The translations under genes were made by a program, and so were the position numbers. The notes below the pieces were generated by a model. The model ran no database searches, was not told the origin of the DNA, and saw nothing but the letters and a program-made list of their open reading frames with translations. Shown piece by piece: positions 8,327 to 16,987 of a DNA stretch of 55,378 nucleotides. Positions within the stretch are counted from its first letter, which is position 1; every line of letters begins with the position of its first letter. The stretch is taken from positions 1 to 55,378 of the forward strand of contig JACPDP010000042.1 in NCBI GenBank assembly GCA_016183945.1, given 5' to 3'. Origin of the DNA: Magnetospirillum sp. (GTDB lineage: Bacteria > Pseudomonadota > Alphaproteobacteria > Rhodospirillales > Magnetospirillaceae).

Positions 8327-10017
8327 CACACCACCTCGACCGACATCCGCCCGCGCCAGGGCAGCAGCGAACCGCATTCGGCGGTGATGGCCATCGCCGG
8401 CTGGCCCTCGCCATAGGCGGTCCAGCGGGTGAGCCTGGCCAGGGTCAACGGCGCGTCGGCGGTCATGCGCAACGAGCCCGCCGGGGTATGCACCAGGGCG
8501 GCGCCGCCGTCCAGCCTGACCGGCCAGGGCGTGACCAGCCGGCGGGTGATGCGGGGGGCGCCACCACCGTCCACCGTATCGATCGTTTCGAACCCGTCGC
8601 TACTGAATTTCCATCGCCGCTCCACCTGTTTGGCGCCCTGGCGGCGGAAGCCGTGATGGGTCAGCCGCACGCCGTCGCCCAGGCGGTCGAGGCGGGGCGG
8701 CCCGCCGCCGGCCCGGGCGCGGAAGGCGTCGTCGTAATAGGGCTTGTTGGGCGGCGTGGGGTCGGCGCCATCCAGGTGCAGCGTCGAATGCACCGCGGCC
8801 GAGCGGTACAGCGCCGCCGGCCCGCTTTCGCCATAGCCGCCGCGGCCGGGATCGATGAACAGCGGCACTCCGCGCCAGTGCAACTCGCAGGCGCCCAGAT
8901 CCTGGTGGCCGTGGCCGGGCATGAACGGCCAGCCCTGCGGCGCCGCGTACCACAGCCCGGCCCACTCGCCGAACGCGGCCTTCAGCCAGCCGTCGCTGCC
9001 CCCCTCGGGGGCGGCGCCGTCACGCAGTTGGGCCACCGCCGCGCGCTCGTCGTCGTCGAGCAGGCCGCCCCAGCCCCCGTGCAGGTCGCCGCCGGGCAGC
9101 AGGCAGGCGAGGAAGGCCGGCGGGCAGTCGGGCGAGATGTCGCCGACCAGCGGCAGGCCGCCGGGCAGCGCCAGCCGCTGTGCCGCGCCCAGGGCGCGGC
9201 GGGCGATGCCGGCCAGGGTGGCGGCTTCGGTGCGGTGGTGGCGGCGGGCGGCCAGCCACGCCGACAGATAGCCGCGCGCCAGCAGCAGTTGATAATGGCT
9301 GGAGCCCTCGCGCAGCATGCCGGTGGGCAGGAAGATGCGGTCGGCCTCGTTCAGCAGAATGTCGCGGCCGAGCCCGGCGCACGCCTCCCAGCCCAGTTCC
9401 AGCCCGAGCAGGTAGAGCCCGCGCCCATCGTTGGCCAGATGGTTGCCGGTGTAGTGTTCGCCGCCGTATTCCAGCCGCGAGGCAATGGCCGGGCCGTGCG
9501 CCGCCAGCAGGGCCAGGGTTGCGTCGGCCGGCCCGGGCAGGCCGTGGCGGCGGGCGAAGGCCAGCAGGTTGATGGCGCGCTCGGCGGCGGTATAGGGGTG
9601 CCACTCCCAGCCGGGCTCGGGCCAGCCGAATCGCTTGGCCCATTCCCGCCACAGGGCGACGACCCAGGCGGGCTCGGCGGCGACCAGCGGCAGCCAGGCG
9701 AAGCGGTGCAGCGCCAGCCGGGTCTCCAGGTCGGGGAAGTCGGTGTCGAACAGGCGGGCGGCCTCGCCCGGCTCCAGGGTTACCGAGGCGCCGGGAAGCG
9801 GCAGGGTGAGGGCGCGCTGCGGCTCGGCCGACGTCGTTTCGGGCCAGGAACGGAATGCCGGCGGCGATCCCAGCGCCAGCGAGGCGAGGTAGGGGGGATG
9901 GCCGGGGGTGAAGGCCCTCGGCTTGGCGACGCGGCCCAACGCCCGCTCCACCAGGAAGCGCAGCAGGGTGGGGTCGGCGGCCAATTGCTTGGCCTTACGC
10001 AGCAGGATGCGGCTCAT
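8326..10017 (-). CDS. Heparinase II/III family protein
   Basis: The 563-aa protein has the two-part heparinase II/III layout. An alpha/alpha toroid occupies about residues 60-330, with the HYTGNHLANDG motif (Asn and His of the active-site region, near residue 190). A beta-sandwich part follows, with GHGHQDLGACELHWRG and an IDPGRGGYG stretch. Family members are polysaccharide lyases. In biosynthetic clusters they are frequent and may trim or edit the nascent polymer, or act as an epimerase-like enzyme. No signal peptide is visible, which is odd for a lyase acting outside the cytoplasm. It overlaps the next gene by 1 bp and the preceding one by 4 bp. Confidence 0.85.
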   Translation of the reverse strand: MSRILLRKAKQLAADPTLLRFLVERALGRVAKPRAFTPGHPPYLASLALGSPPAFRSWPETTSAEPQRALTLPLPGASVTLEPGEAARLFDTDFPDLETRLALHRFAWLPLVAAEPAWVVALWREWAKRFGWPEPGWEWHPYTAAERAINLLAFARRHGLPGPADATLALLAAHGPAIASRLEYGGEHYTGNHLANDGRGLYLLGLELGWEACAGLGRDILLNEADRIFLPTGMLREGSSHYQLLLARGYLSAWLAARRHHRTEAATLAGIARRALGAAQRLALPGGLPLVGDISPDCPPAFLACLLPGGDLHGGWGGLLDDDERAAVAQLRDGAAPEGGSDGWLKAAFGEWAGLWYAAPQGWPFMPGHGHQDLGACELHWRGVPLFIDPGRGGYGESGPAALYRSAAVHSTLHLDGADPTPPNKPYYDDAFRARAGGGPPRLDRLGDGVRLTHHGFRRQGAKQVERRWKFSSDGFETIDTVDGGGAPRITRRLVTPWPVRLDGGAALVHTPAGSLRMTADAPLTLARLTRWTAYGEGQPAMAITAECGSLLPWRGRMSVEVV

Positions 10018-11540
10018 GACATCGCCTCGCGCCAGACGGCGACATCGACCGGGGCGAAGAACGCGGCGGGCTCACACGCGATCGGGCGCGCACCCTCCAG
10101 CGCCGCCGCCAGTCCCTCGGCATCGGCGGCGGGAATGGCCATGCCCGGCGGCAGGATGTCGTTGGCGAGGATGCCGTGCGGCAGGAAGCGCACCACCGGC
10201 AGGCCGCCCAGGATCGCCTCAAGGCCGACCGAGGTGGCGGCGAACAGCACCGCCGCCAGCGGTCCCGCTTCGGTCAACGGGCCGGGACTGCGGGCCAGTC
10301 CGGGGGAGTCGCGAAAGCCGACGGGGGTCATGGGATGCTCGCGCACGAGGAAGCGGCGGCCCGTCCTGGCGAGGTCGCCAGCCGCGTCCAGCATTTGCCG
10401 GGCGAGGTCGGCCTTCACCGGCAGTGCCAGGAAGACCGGGCCGCGTGGGTCGTGGGCAAGGGCGGGAAAGGCCGGGAAGCGCCAGGCGCCGGCCAGTCGC
10501 AGCCGCTCGGGCGGGACGCCCCAGGCCGTCAGCCGGTCGAGGCCGGCCTTGCCGGCGCAGGCGATCAGGTCCGGCAGGGCGCCGCAATCGCCGTGGTTCA
10601 GTTCCAGGCTGCCGATGGTGGCGTGCTGATAGCCGAGTGTGCGGACCCCCAGCGTCTTGGCCACGCGGACGAAATCGCGCTCCCAGGACTGGTTCTCCCA
10701 CGGCCATGCCACCACCCGAGGCCTTACCCGCGCCAGGAAGCGGCGCTGGCAGTGGCGTTGCCAGGCCAGCATGGCCGGAGTCCCGGTGCCGCCTTCGCGG
10801 GCGGCGGCGCGGCGCACCAGCCAGCCGCCCTCCTTCGGGCGCCAGCGCCGGAAGGGGAGTGTCAGGGCGTACAGCGCCGAGCCCCAGCCGTGCAGGCCGG
10901 CTCCGAGGGCGTTGGCCCGTGGCGCCGGGCAGTCGGTGTGCAGGATGCGCCACACCCCCGGCACCTCGGCGATCAGCGCGCCGAAATAGGCGTCGAAGCC
11001 CTCGGGCCGGCTGGCGGGGTGGCCGTAGACCAGCAGCACCGCCGCTCCCTTCGGCACCGCCTTTGCGGCGGCGCGGCAGGCGAGGGCGGCGGGTGCTGCC
11101 GACAGCGCCGCCCTGGCGCGGGCGGCAAAGCCCCGCAGCCGCAGTCTCAGCTCGGTCAACCGCAGCGGCGGCGGGGCGGCGGCCTCGACCCCGGGGCGGC
11201 CGGCGAGGTGGCGGAACAGCCAGGGATCGCCGCAGAGGCAGAGGATGCGCGCCGACCCGGCCGCCCAGCCCTCGACGATCCGGGTCCAGGCCAGCATCTC
11301 GCCCAGGTCGGAGATGGTCCCGACGCAGGCCGGGGCGTGGGCCAGACCGGCCGAGGGCTCGGCCGCAAGGTGCTCTCCCAGCCGCTGCCACTCGGCGGCG
11401 ATGGCGGCGAAGGCCTCGTCGAGCGGCACCGGCGCGCGCCGCAAAGGGTCGAGGCCGAGCGGCACGGTTCCCGGCAGCGCCGCCCAGGCATCCCAGCCGG
11501 TGGCCGGGCAATCGGCGGGCCCTCGCAGCAGGACCGGCAT
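10014..11540 (-). CDS. Surface carbohydrate biosynthesis protein, GT-B-like
   Basis: The 508-aa protein has no membrane segments. Its C-terminal half looks like a GT-B nucleotide-sugar domain: GYQHATIGSLEL, then EHPMTP and an FAATSVGLEAILGGLPVV block. The last resembles the region around the acidic donor-binding residue in CapM/KpsC-like transferases. The whole resembles the uncharacterised surface-carbohydrate biosynthesis family defined from EPS loci (TIGR04326-like). That family assignment is from memory of the motif pattern and should be treated as tentative. It overlaps the heparinase gene by 4 bp and starts directly after the TAG of the upstream GT2 gene, with no gap. Confidence 0.7.
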   Translation of the reverse strand: MPVLLRGPADCPATGWDAWAALPGTVPLGLDPLRRAPVPLDEAFAAIAAEWQRLGEHLAAEPSAGLAHAPACVGTISDLGEMLAWTRIVEGWAAGSARILCLCGDPWLFRHLAGRPGVEAAAPPPLRLTELRLRLRGFAARARAALSAAPAALACRAAAKAVPKGAAVLLVYGHPASRPEGFDAYFGALIAEVPGVWRILHTDCPAPRANALGAGLHGWGSALYALTLPFRRWRPKEGGWLVRRAAAREGGTGTPAMLAWQRHCQRRFLARVRPRVVAWPWENQSWERDFVRVAKTLGVRTLGYQHATIGSLELNHGDCGALPDLIACAGKAGLDRLTAWGVPPERLRLAGAWRFPAFPALAHDPRGPVFLALPVKADLARQMLDAAGDLARTGRRFLVREHPMTPVGFRDSPGLARSPGPLTEAGPLAAVLFAATSVGLEAILGGLPVVRFLPHGILANDILPPGMAIPAADAEGLAAALEGARPIACEPAAFFAPVDVAVWREAMS

Positions 11541-12242
11541 CTAGCCGCCGAACAGCCGCTCGCGGACGATGGTGGCGAGCACGGCGAAGGCGTGATGGGC
11601 CTTGATCTTCTTGCCCTCGCCGTAGGTGCGGCCGTGGTAGCTGACCGGCACCTCGTAGAACACCCGTCCGGCCCGCACCGCCTTGCTGAGAATCTCGGCA
11701 TGCTGTTCCCAGCCGAAGGTGGTCAGCCTGGCGGGATCGACCAGCGCCCGGCGATAGAGCAGGTAGCACGAGTAGACATCGGTGAAGGTGGTGTTGTTCA
11801 TCACGTTGAAGGTCAGTGTGATGAGCCCGTTGCCGATCTTGTGCCAGAAATAGAATACCCGGGTGCACTGCGGCGCCACGAAGCGGCTGCCCATCACCAC
11901 GTCGGCCTGGTGATCGAGCAGCGGCGCCATCAGCTTGCCGTAGTCGGCCGGGTCGTATTCCATGTCGGCGTCCTGGAACAGGATGTAGTCGCCGGTGGCG
12001 GCGGCCAGCGCGTCCTGGACCGCGGCGCCCTTGCCGCCGTTCTGCGGCCGGTCGATGAACTTGGAATAGAGGTCCGGCCGGCTCCTCAGGCGGGCGGCGG
12101 TGCCATCCCTGGAGCCGTCGTTGACCACGACCACTTCGAACTCGATGCCGTCCACCGTCTGGGCGGCGACTTTTTCGAGAATGTCGATGATCGTCCGCTC
12201 CTCGTTATAGGCGGGGAGGACAATACTGACGCGGACGGACAT
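11541..12242 (-). CDS. Family 2 glycosyltransferase, paralogue of the one at 2630-3379
   Basis: The 233-aa GT-A protein shows VSIVLPAYNEE at residue 4, VVNDGSRDG, NGGKGAAVQ and the D-x-D-like FQDADMEYDP. The order and the NGGKG block place it with dolichyl/polyprenyl-phosphate hexose synthases. Roughly two thirds of its residues match the protein at 2630-3379 by eye, including the shared YSCYLLYRR and YHGRTY-EGKKIKAHH blocks. The operon therefore carries two copies of an otherwise uncommon subtype. It starts at ATG 12242 after a 68-bp gap, one of the wider gaps here, which holds no convincing promoter. Its stop abuts the start of the next gene. Confidence 0.9.
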   Translation of the reverse strand: MSVRVSIVLPAYNEERTIIDILEKVAAQTVDGIEFEVVVVNDGSRDGTAARLRSRPDLYSKFIDRPQNGGKGAAVQDALAAATGDYILFQDADMEYDPADYGKLMAPLLDHQADVVMGSRFVAPQCTRVFYFWHKIGNGLITLTFNVMNNTTFTDVYSCYLLYRRALVDPARLTTFGWEQHAEILSKAVRAGRVFYEVPVSYHGRTYGEGKKIKAHHAFAVLATIVRERLFGG

Positions 12243-12310
12243 GAGGGGCTATTCCCGTCGGTGGATTCGTATAGCGCATTGATATGGGGCCGACCGGCCG
12301 AAAGCAAGCG

Positions 12311-12991
12311 TCAGCGCTCGATGCACCAGACGTTGGCCATGACTTCGGGCACCGGTGTCGAGGCGGACCCGGAGACCGGATGAAGGTAGCCGAAATGGCT
12401 GCATCGCCGCGCTCCCGGCGTCAGGCGCCGCACGGTGGCCAAGGCCTCGGCCGAATTGACGATGACGTAGGGCAGCCGGGTTTCGCTGTGACCGCCGTCG
12501 CCGCCGCCGAAATCCATGCGGAAGAAGGAGGCGGCCTTGTCCTCCACGGTTGCCGCGTCGTGTTCCCGCAGGTCGAGCAGCAGGGTTCCGGCGGTGTGGA
12601 TCCAGGCCCGCGCAATGGTGTCGCGCCAGCTCTCATGCAGATGCAGGATTCCCAGCGCCAGCACGACGTCGAAGTGCTCGTCCTCCAGAGCGGACCAATC
12701 CGTTTCGGTGACGCAATGGAAACGGTGGTCGGGATGGCGGGCACGGGCGCGCTCGATCATGGCGGCGCTGATGTCGATGCCGGTATAGCGGAAGGACGAC
12801 AGGTTCTCCCCCAGCACCGTGGCAAAGCCGGCCTGGGCGCAGCCGACGTCGAGCACGCTGATGCCCTCCTTCAGCAGGCCTTTCAGGAAAAACCACTCCG
12901 AGGCGTAGACCTGCCCGGTGCTGCTGCGCTCGGTGTCGAAGAAGGTGACGACGTCGGGCAGGCTCCAGGCGTCGGCATTGCCGGTGGTCAT
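12311..12991 (-). CDS. Class I SAM-dependent methyltransferase
   Basis: The 226-aa protein has the SAM motif SVLDVGCAQAGF near residue 45, followed by YTGIDISAAMIERAR (motif II acidic residue) and FDVVLALGILHLHE (motif IV/post-I). The chemistry is clearly SAM-dependent; the substrate is not shown. It is translationally coupled to the small upstream gene by a 4-bp ATGA overlap. It sits between a dehydrogenase/phosphatase/methyltransferase group and a glycosyltransferase, so methylation of a sugar hydroxyl or acid is the natural guess. The C-terminal third is unlike common sugar O-methyltransferases that I can name. Confidence 0.85.
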   Translation of the reverse strand: MTTGNADAWSLPDVVTFFDTERSSTGQVYASEWFFLKGLLKEGISVLDVGCAQAGFATVLGENLSSFRYTGIDISAAMIERARARHPDHRFHCVTETDWSALEDEHFDVVLALGILHLHESWRDTIARAWIHTAGTLLLDLREHDAATVEDKAASFFRMDFGGGDGGHSETRLPYVIVNSAEALATVRRLTPGARRCSHFGYLHPVSGSASTPVPEVMANVWCIER

Positions 12992-13239
12992 TCTTCCTCA
13001 CTGTCGAATTCGCGGATGCGGCGGGCCGCCAGGGTGTACTTGATCGCCTCGATCTCCACCAGGCCCTCCAACACGGCGATGCGGTCGTCGGGCGGCAGGC
13101 GGCGGGCGTCGAGCATCACCGCGTAGGCGTAGTCGGGCTCGATGCCGAGGCGTACCAGCCGGCCGGCCAGGCTTCGCACCAGGGTGTCCTTGCGCTCGAT
13201 GAGCTGTTCGGCGGAGAAGTCCTGGAAGGGATTGCTCAT
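12988..13239 (-). CDS. Small conserved-looking hypothetical protein
   Basis: The 83-aa protein is mostly charged and helical (SAEQLIERKDTLVRSLAGR..., ending in EFDSEEE). It has no membrane segment and no cysteine. Overlaps of 4 bp on both sides make it a real member of the translationally coupled chain rather than a chance frame. I do not recognise the family. It may be an adaptor for the neighbouring methyltransferase or dehydrogenase. Confidence 0.75.
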   Translation of the reverse strand: MSNPFQDFSAEQLIERKDTLVRSLAGRLVRLGIEPDYAYAVMLDARRLPPDDRIAVLEGLVEIEAIKYTLAARRIREFDSEEE

Positions 13240-14201
13240 CCGCCCTGCCCCGCGAAGTCCATGGGGTCGCGCGCGTTGTCCAGCCCGGCGATGGCGGCGC
13301 GGCCCATGGCCAGCACCGCCTCTTCCGCCGAGCCGCCGATATGGGGCAGCGCCAGCATGTTGGGCAGGCGCAGCAGGTCGAGGTCGGTGGGCGGCTCGGC
13401 GGCGAAGACGTCGAAGGCGGCGCCGCCGAGCCGGCCGTCCAGCAGCATGGCCTTCAACTCCACCTCGTCCACCAGTCCGCCGCGCGCCATGTTGATGAGA
13501 AGGGCGCCGGGACGCATCAGCCCCAGGCGGCGGCCGTCGAGGATGTTGCGGGTCGAGGCGTCGTGGGGCAGGTGCAGCGTCACCACCTCGGCGGCGGCCA
13601 ACAGCTCATCGAGGCTGACCGCGGTGATGTCGTGGCGGGCGTAGAAGGCGGGGAAGTCCCGTATGTCGTGTGCCAGCACGCGGCAGCCGAAGGCCCGCAG
13701 CAGCACCGCCAGGTCCTTGCCGATATGGCCGCAGCCGACGATGCCGACGGTGCGCTCCGACAGCAGCCGCCCCATCAGCTGCCGCCACTCGCCGCCCCTG
13801 ACCAAAGCGTGGCCCTGGGGCACGTGGCGCAGCAGCGCGATGGCGGCCGAGATCACCAGTTCGGAGACCGAACGTTTGTTGACGCCCCCGGTCCAGCCCA
13901 GCCGCTTGCCCAGTCGGCTCATGGCGGCAAGGTCGATCATGTCGAGGCCGACGCCGTATTTGCCCACCACCTTCAGCTCGGGCAGCCGCGACAGCACCGC
14001 CTCGTCCAACTGTTCCAGCGCGGTGATGGCCCGGTCATGGCCGGCGAGGAAGGCCACCAGTTGGTCGCCCTTCAGCGAGCGGCCGGCGTCGTTGAACGTT
14101 ACGTCAGGGAAACGGGCCAGCAGTTCGGCGCGCAGGATCGGGTGGCGCGAGAACGAGCGCGAGGCGACGGCAACCCGGGTGGTGCGGAAGCTGTTCATCA
14201 T
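13236..14201 (-). CDS. NAD-dependent D-isomer 2-hydroxyacid dehydrogenase
   Basis: The 321-aa protein has the two-domain 2-hydroxyacid dehydrogenase layout. The Rossmann motif is VGIVGCGHIGKDLA (about residue 145), followed by the catalytic Arg block NMARGGLVDE, a Glu in the AAEPP segment, and the catalytic His in LALPHIGGSAEEA. Family members oxidise or reduce 2-hydroxy acids such as phosphoglycerate, erythronate-phosphate or lactate. Here it may make a 2-keto or 2-hydroxy acid used as a sugar substituent (inference). The ATG at 14201 overlaps the stop of the phosphatase gene by 4 bp. A longer upstream frame is rejected because it only extends into that gene. It begins with two Met codons. 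Confidence 0.85.
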   Translation of the reverse strand: MMNSFRTTRVAVASRSFSRHPILRAELLARFPDVTFNDAGRSLKGDQLVAFLAGHDRAITALEQLDEAVLSRLPELKVVGKYGVGLDMIDLAAMSRLGKRLGWTGGVNKRSVSELVISAAIALLRHVPQGHALVRGGEWRQLMGRLLSERTVGIVGCGHIGKDLAVLLRAFGCRVLAHDIRDFPAFYARHDITAVSLDELLAAAEVVTLHLPHDASTRNILDGRRLGLMRPGALLINMARGGLVDEVELKAMLLDGRLGGAAFDVFAAEPPTDLDLLRLPNMLALPHIGGSAEEAVLAMGRAAIAGLDNARDPMDFAGQGG

Positions 14202-14950
14202 GGTTGCCCCGGGGCGCCGGCGCGACGGGCACGCACCGACAGGGGGGCCAGCCATCCCGCCGGCGCCTCCGCCGCGGTGCTGCCGCCCGCGGCGTTCACC
14301 AAGGCGAGACCGCCACCGACGTCCCACAGCATGATGCCGTCCTCGGCGTATTCGTCGAGGCGCCCCGCCGCCACCCAGGCCAGCGACAGCGCCGCCGAAC
14401 CCAGCAGGCGAACCTTGCGGAACGCGTGCACCTGCTCCGCCATGCGCTCGGCGCCGGCCCTGTGGTCCGAGCGGGCGGGGAAGCCAGTCGCCAGTATATC
14501 ACGGCCGTCGCCCTCGGGGGGCGCCACGGCCGCATGGTTGAGGGTGAGGCCGCGCCCCGGCATGCCGGAGAAAAGTTCGTCGCGGTTAAAGTCGTAGACA
14601 ACGCCCAGCAGCGGCTGCCAGGCCTGCCATAACGCCACCGAAATGGCGCATAGCGGCAGACCATGGGCATAGTTGAAGCTGCCATCCAGCGGATCGACCA
14701 CCCAAAAGGCGCCCTCGCCGACGCCGGACTCGGCCCCGGCCTCCTCGCTGAGGATGGGCAGCCGCGAGGCGGCCCGCAACTGGCCGAGGATGATCTCCTC
14801 GACGGCGCGGTCGGCGGAGACGTGGATGTCGTGCGCGCCTTTCCAGGTGGCTTGGCACCAGCCTGCACGGCGGTGGCGCAGGTGGTGACCGCCCAGCAGG
14901 GCGGCGGCCTCGGCGATGGGAAGGTGTGCGGTCCAGTCGTGGGCGGTCAC
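14198..14950 (-). CDS. Inositol monophosphatase family sugar phosphatase
   Basis: The 250-aa protein has the three metal-site motifs of the IMPase/CysQ superfamily: LSEEAG (about residue 70), WVVDPLDGSFNY (about 84), and the C-terminal LWDVGGGLALVNAAGG (about 217). These catalyse Mg-dependent removal of phosphate from inositol- or sugar-phosphates. The GTG start at 14950 forms a 4-bp GTGA overlap with the upstream methyltransferase. No in-frame ATG fits the N-terminus, and the frame further upstream is antisense-type sequence of that gene. In this locus it most likely dephosphorylates a sugar phosphate intermediate. Confidence 0.88.
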   Translation of the reverse strand: MTAHDWTAHLPIAEAAALLGGHHLRHRRAGWCQATWKGAHDIHVSADRAVEEIILGQLRAASRLPILSEEAGAESGVGEGAFWVVDPLDGSFNYAHGLPLCAISVALWQAWQPLLGVVYDFNRDELFSGMPGRGLTLNHAAVAPPEGDGRDILATGFPARSDHRAGAERMAEQVHAFRKVRLLGSAALSLAWVAAGRLDEYAEDGIMLWDVGGGLALVNAAGGSTAAEAPAGWLAPLSVRARRAGAPGQP

Positions 14951-15999
14951 GCCGGCTTCTCCGCCACGATGTTCCAGCCAAAGCCGATATGCGTGCCCAG
15001 CCACAGCTCGACGGCGGTCTCGGGTACGAAGTCGGCACCGCCGTAGACCAGCAGCGCGCCGGGATGCGGCTGGCGGCCCAGCGCCTTCAGCACCGCCACC
15101 CGCAGCTGCGTCAGGCGCGGAATGGCGAAATTGTCGAACTGGAAGCTGTTCTTGCGCAAGCTGATGATGCGGAAGGCGGCCAGCGCCCGGCGCAACTCGG
15201 CCTCGGAATAGACCCGGGTGAAGGGATTGCGGGTGTGGCCGAACTTGGGCTTGCCCTCGGTGACGCGGCCGATCCATTCCGGCTCCGGCCAGCGGAACAT
15301 CTCGCCCGAGACCAGCCCGCGCGGCACGATATGGCCCCAATAGACCGCCGAATGCCGGGAATAGAGCATCAGCACCGCGCGGCCGCCCGGCTTCAGCACG
15401 CGGCAAACCTCGGCCAGGGTGCGGTCGGTGTCGGCCGAGTGGTGCAGCACGCCGTTGGAATAGACGTAATCGAAGCTGCCGTCGGCGAAGGGCAGGTTCT
15501 CGGCGTCGGCATTGAAGGCGCGACCCTCGCCGCCCCTGACCAGCGACAGCTTGAAGGCGGTCGACAGCGCCCGCTCCGGGGTGAGGTCGACGGCGGTGAC
15601 ATGGGCGCCGTGGCGCTTGAACAGGCAGGAGTGTGCCCCGCCGCCGGGGCCGATCTCCAGCACCGTCTTGCCCCGGAGCGCGGCCAGCGGCATCTCGACC
15701 ACCGGCAGCAGGCGGCGGCGGTGGAACAGGTCTTCGGTCTGCGACAGCAACGCTTCCATGCGTTCCGGGGTCAGGGCGCGGTCGGTGGGGCCGTAGAGCT
15801 GCTCATAGAGGTCGCCCCACCAGGCGCGGATGTCGGCCTTCTTCTCGGTCGCCGAACCGCGGGCCAGCAGCGCCGCCACCCCGGTGCGCGCATCCACCGG
15901 GAACGCGGCGCCGCAGCCGGCGCAGGCCAGCGTGCCGTCGCCGGCGGAGAGATTCGGCCGGTGGCATTCGGGGCAGCGCAGGATGTCGGCGGCGGTCAC
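14947..15999 (-). CDS. SAM-dependent methyltransferase with N-terminal zinc ribbon
   Basis: The 350-aa protein starts with a Trm112-like ribbon (LRCPECHRP at residue 7, then CAGCG at about 26). The methyltransferase fold follows from about residue 110: TVLEIGPGGGAHS, VTAVDLTPE, and FDYVYSNGVLHHS. I chose GTG 15999 as the start because it puts the zinc ribbon at the N-terminus as in relatives, and because a perfect TATAAT lies at 16042-16047. An ATG at 16059 in the same frame would lie upstream of any transcript from that box. No strong Shine-Dalgarno supports either start. It is divergent from the plus-strand methyltransferase. Confidence 0.82.
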   Translation of the reverse strand: MTAADILRCPECHRPNLSAGDGTLACAGCGAAFPVDARTGVAALLARGSATEKKADIRAWWGDLYEQLYGPTDRALTPERMEALLSQTEDLFHRRRLLPVVEMPLAALRGKTVLEIGPGGGAHSCLFKRHGAHVTAVDLTPERALSTAFKLSLVRGGEGRAFNADAENLPFADGSFDYVYSNGVLHHSADTDRTLAEVCRVLKPGGRAVLMLYSRHSAVYWGHIVPRGLVSGEMFRWPEPEWIGRVTEGKPKFGHTRNPFTRVYSEAELRRALAAFRIISLRKNSFQFDNFAIPRLTQLRVAVLKALGRQPHPGALLVYGGADFVPETAVELWLGTHIGFGWNIVAEKPA

Positions 16000-16041
16000 G
16001 CGTCGGACTCGTGGATGTTGTTGGTTTGAATCGGGGGGGAG

Positions 16042-16047
16042 ATTATA
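16042..16047 (-). promoter_or_regulatory. Perfect -10 box (TATAAT) in the divergent gap
   Basis: The minus strand reads TATAAT at 16047-16042, about 43 bp before the GTG at 15999. The -35 region (around 16064-16070) is weak (TTTTCC/ATTTTC). The same AT-rich patch on the plus strand offers TTGGTT (16021-16026), 17 bp, then TATACG (16044-16049) for the plus-strand gene at 16076. This 76-bp gap is the only divergent junction in the operon. Confidence 0.45.
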
Positions 16048-16075
16048 CGAAACGCCCAAGCTTGGAAAATGCCAT

Positions 16076-16987
16076 ATGCCCCCCGCCTTCGACCGCCATC
16101 GCCATCCCGACCTCGCCGGTCTCGCAGCCTGCCTGCTGGAGACATGGCCACAGCATGAGGGCTATCTCGGCAGGAGTTTTCCCGCCGAGGAGGATCGCGC
16201 CTTCGGCCAGGAGCTGGCGGCGATGATCATTCGTCTTGCCGGGGACGGTCTGGCGCGGTTGTGCGCCGACTATCGCTGGACCTGCGAGCGGCTGGTGGAG
16301 GAGGAGATCCACTTCCGGCGCAGCGGCACCTATCGCCTGTCCCGCTTCGAGGACGCGGCGCGCGAAGTCTACGACCGGCCCGACTTCATGGCGCCCTATC
16401 TCAACGGCCTGCTGCTGTCGCAGCTGCTGTGGGCGCACCACCGCGGCGTCATGGCCCATTACCGCGACCGCTTCCTGGCCGAAGGCGGCGGCCGCCACCT
16501 GGAGGTGGGACCCGGTCACGGGCTGCTGCTGCACCTCGCCGCCGGCTCGGGCCGCTTCGACAGCCTCACCGGCTGGGACGTCAGCCCCACCAGCCTGCGG
16601 CGCACCGCCGAGGCGCTGGATCGGCTGGGCAGCACCGGCGTGGCGTTGGGCTGTCAGGACCTGCGGTCGCCGCCGTCGGGGACGCGTTTCGACAGCATCG
16701 TCGCCTCCGAGGTGCTGGAGCATCTGGAGGACCCGGCGGCGGCGCTGCGCGCGCTGGCCGGGCGGCTGGCGCCGGGCGGGCGGCTGTTCCTCAATGTGCC
16801 GGTCAACAGCCCGGCTCCCGACCACATCCACCTGTTCGCCACTCCCGAGGAGGTGGTCGGTCTGGTGGAGGCCCAAGGGCTGCGCGTCGAGGACGCGGCG
16901 TTTTTCCCGGTGACCGGCTACAGCCTGGAGCGGGCACGCAAGACCAGGAGCACCATCTCCTGCGCGGTGACGGCGACGGCGGGTTAA
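16076..16987 (+). CDS. SAM-dependent methyltransferase, only plus-strand gene
   Basis: The 303-aa protein has an N-terminal helical region of about 135 residues and then a methyltransferase core: HLEVGPGHGLLLHLA (about residue 142), LTGWDVSPTSLRRT, IVASEVLEHLEDP and LAPGGRLFLNVPVN. This order is that of ubiquinone/menaquinone-type class I enzymes. The ATG at 16076 precedes MPPAFDRHRHPDL. The frame upstream of it is antisense to the neighbouring gene and is discarded. The gene is divergent from one methyltransferase and ends with a 4-bp tail-to-tail overlap with the MBOAT gene. Its opposite orientation inside a one-directional operon suggests later insertion or inversion, and it needs its own promoter. 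Confidence 0.85.
   Translation: MPPAFDRHRHPDLAGLAACLLETWPQHEGYLGRSFPAEEDRAFGQELAAMIIRLAGDGLARLCADYRWTCERLVEEEIHFRRSGTYRLSRFEDAAREVYDRPDFMAPYLNGLLLSQLLWAHHRGVMAHYRDRFLAEGGGRHLEVGPGHGLLLHLAAGSGRFDSLTGWDVSPTSLRRTAEALDRLGSTGVALGCQDLRSPPSGTRFDSIVASEVLEHLEDPAAALRALAGRLAPGGRLFLNVPVNSPAPDHIHLFATPEEVVGLVEAQGLRVEDAAFFPVTGYSLERARKTRSTISCAVTATAG

Noticed and set aside
5198..8416. A very long plus-strand open frame of over 1000 codons
   Set aside because: It is the antisense shadow of the AsnB-GT2 and GT-C genes in GC-rich DNA: composition is Gly/Arg/Gln/His rich and it shows no motif.
15999..16059. ATG at 16059 as the start of the zinc-ribbon methyltransferase
   Set aside because: It would extend the protein beyond the ribbon N-terminus and lies upstream of the TATAAT at 16042-16047; GTG 15999 fits better, though not proven.
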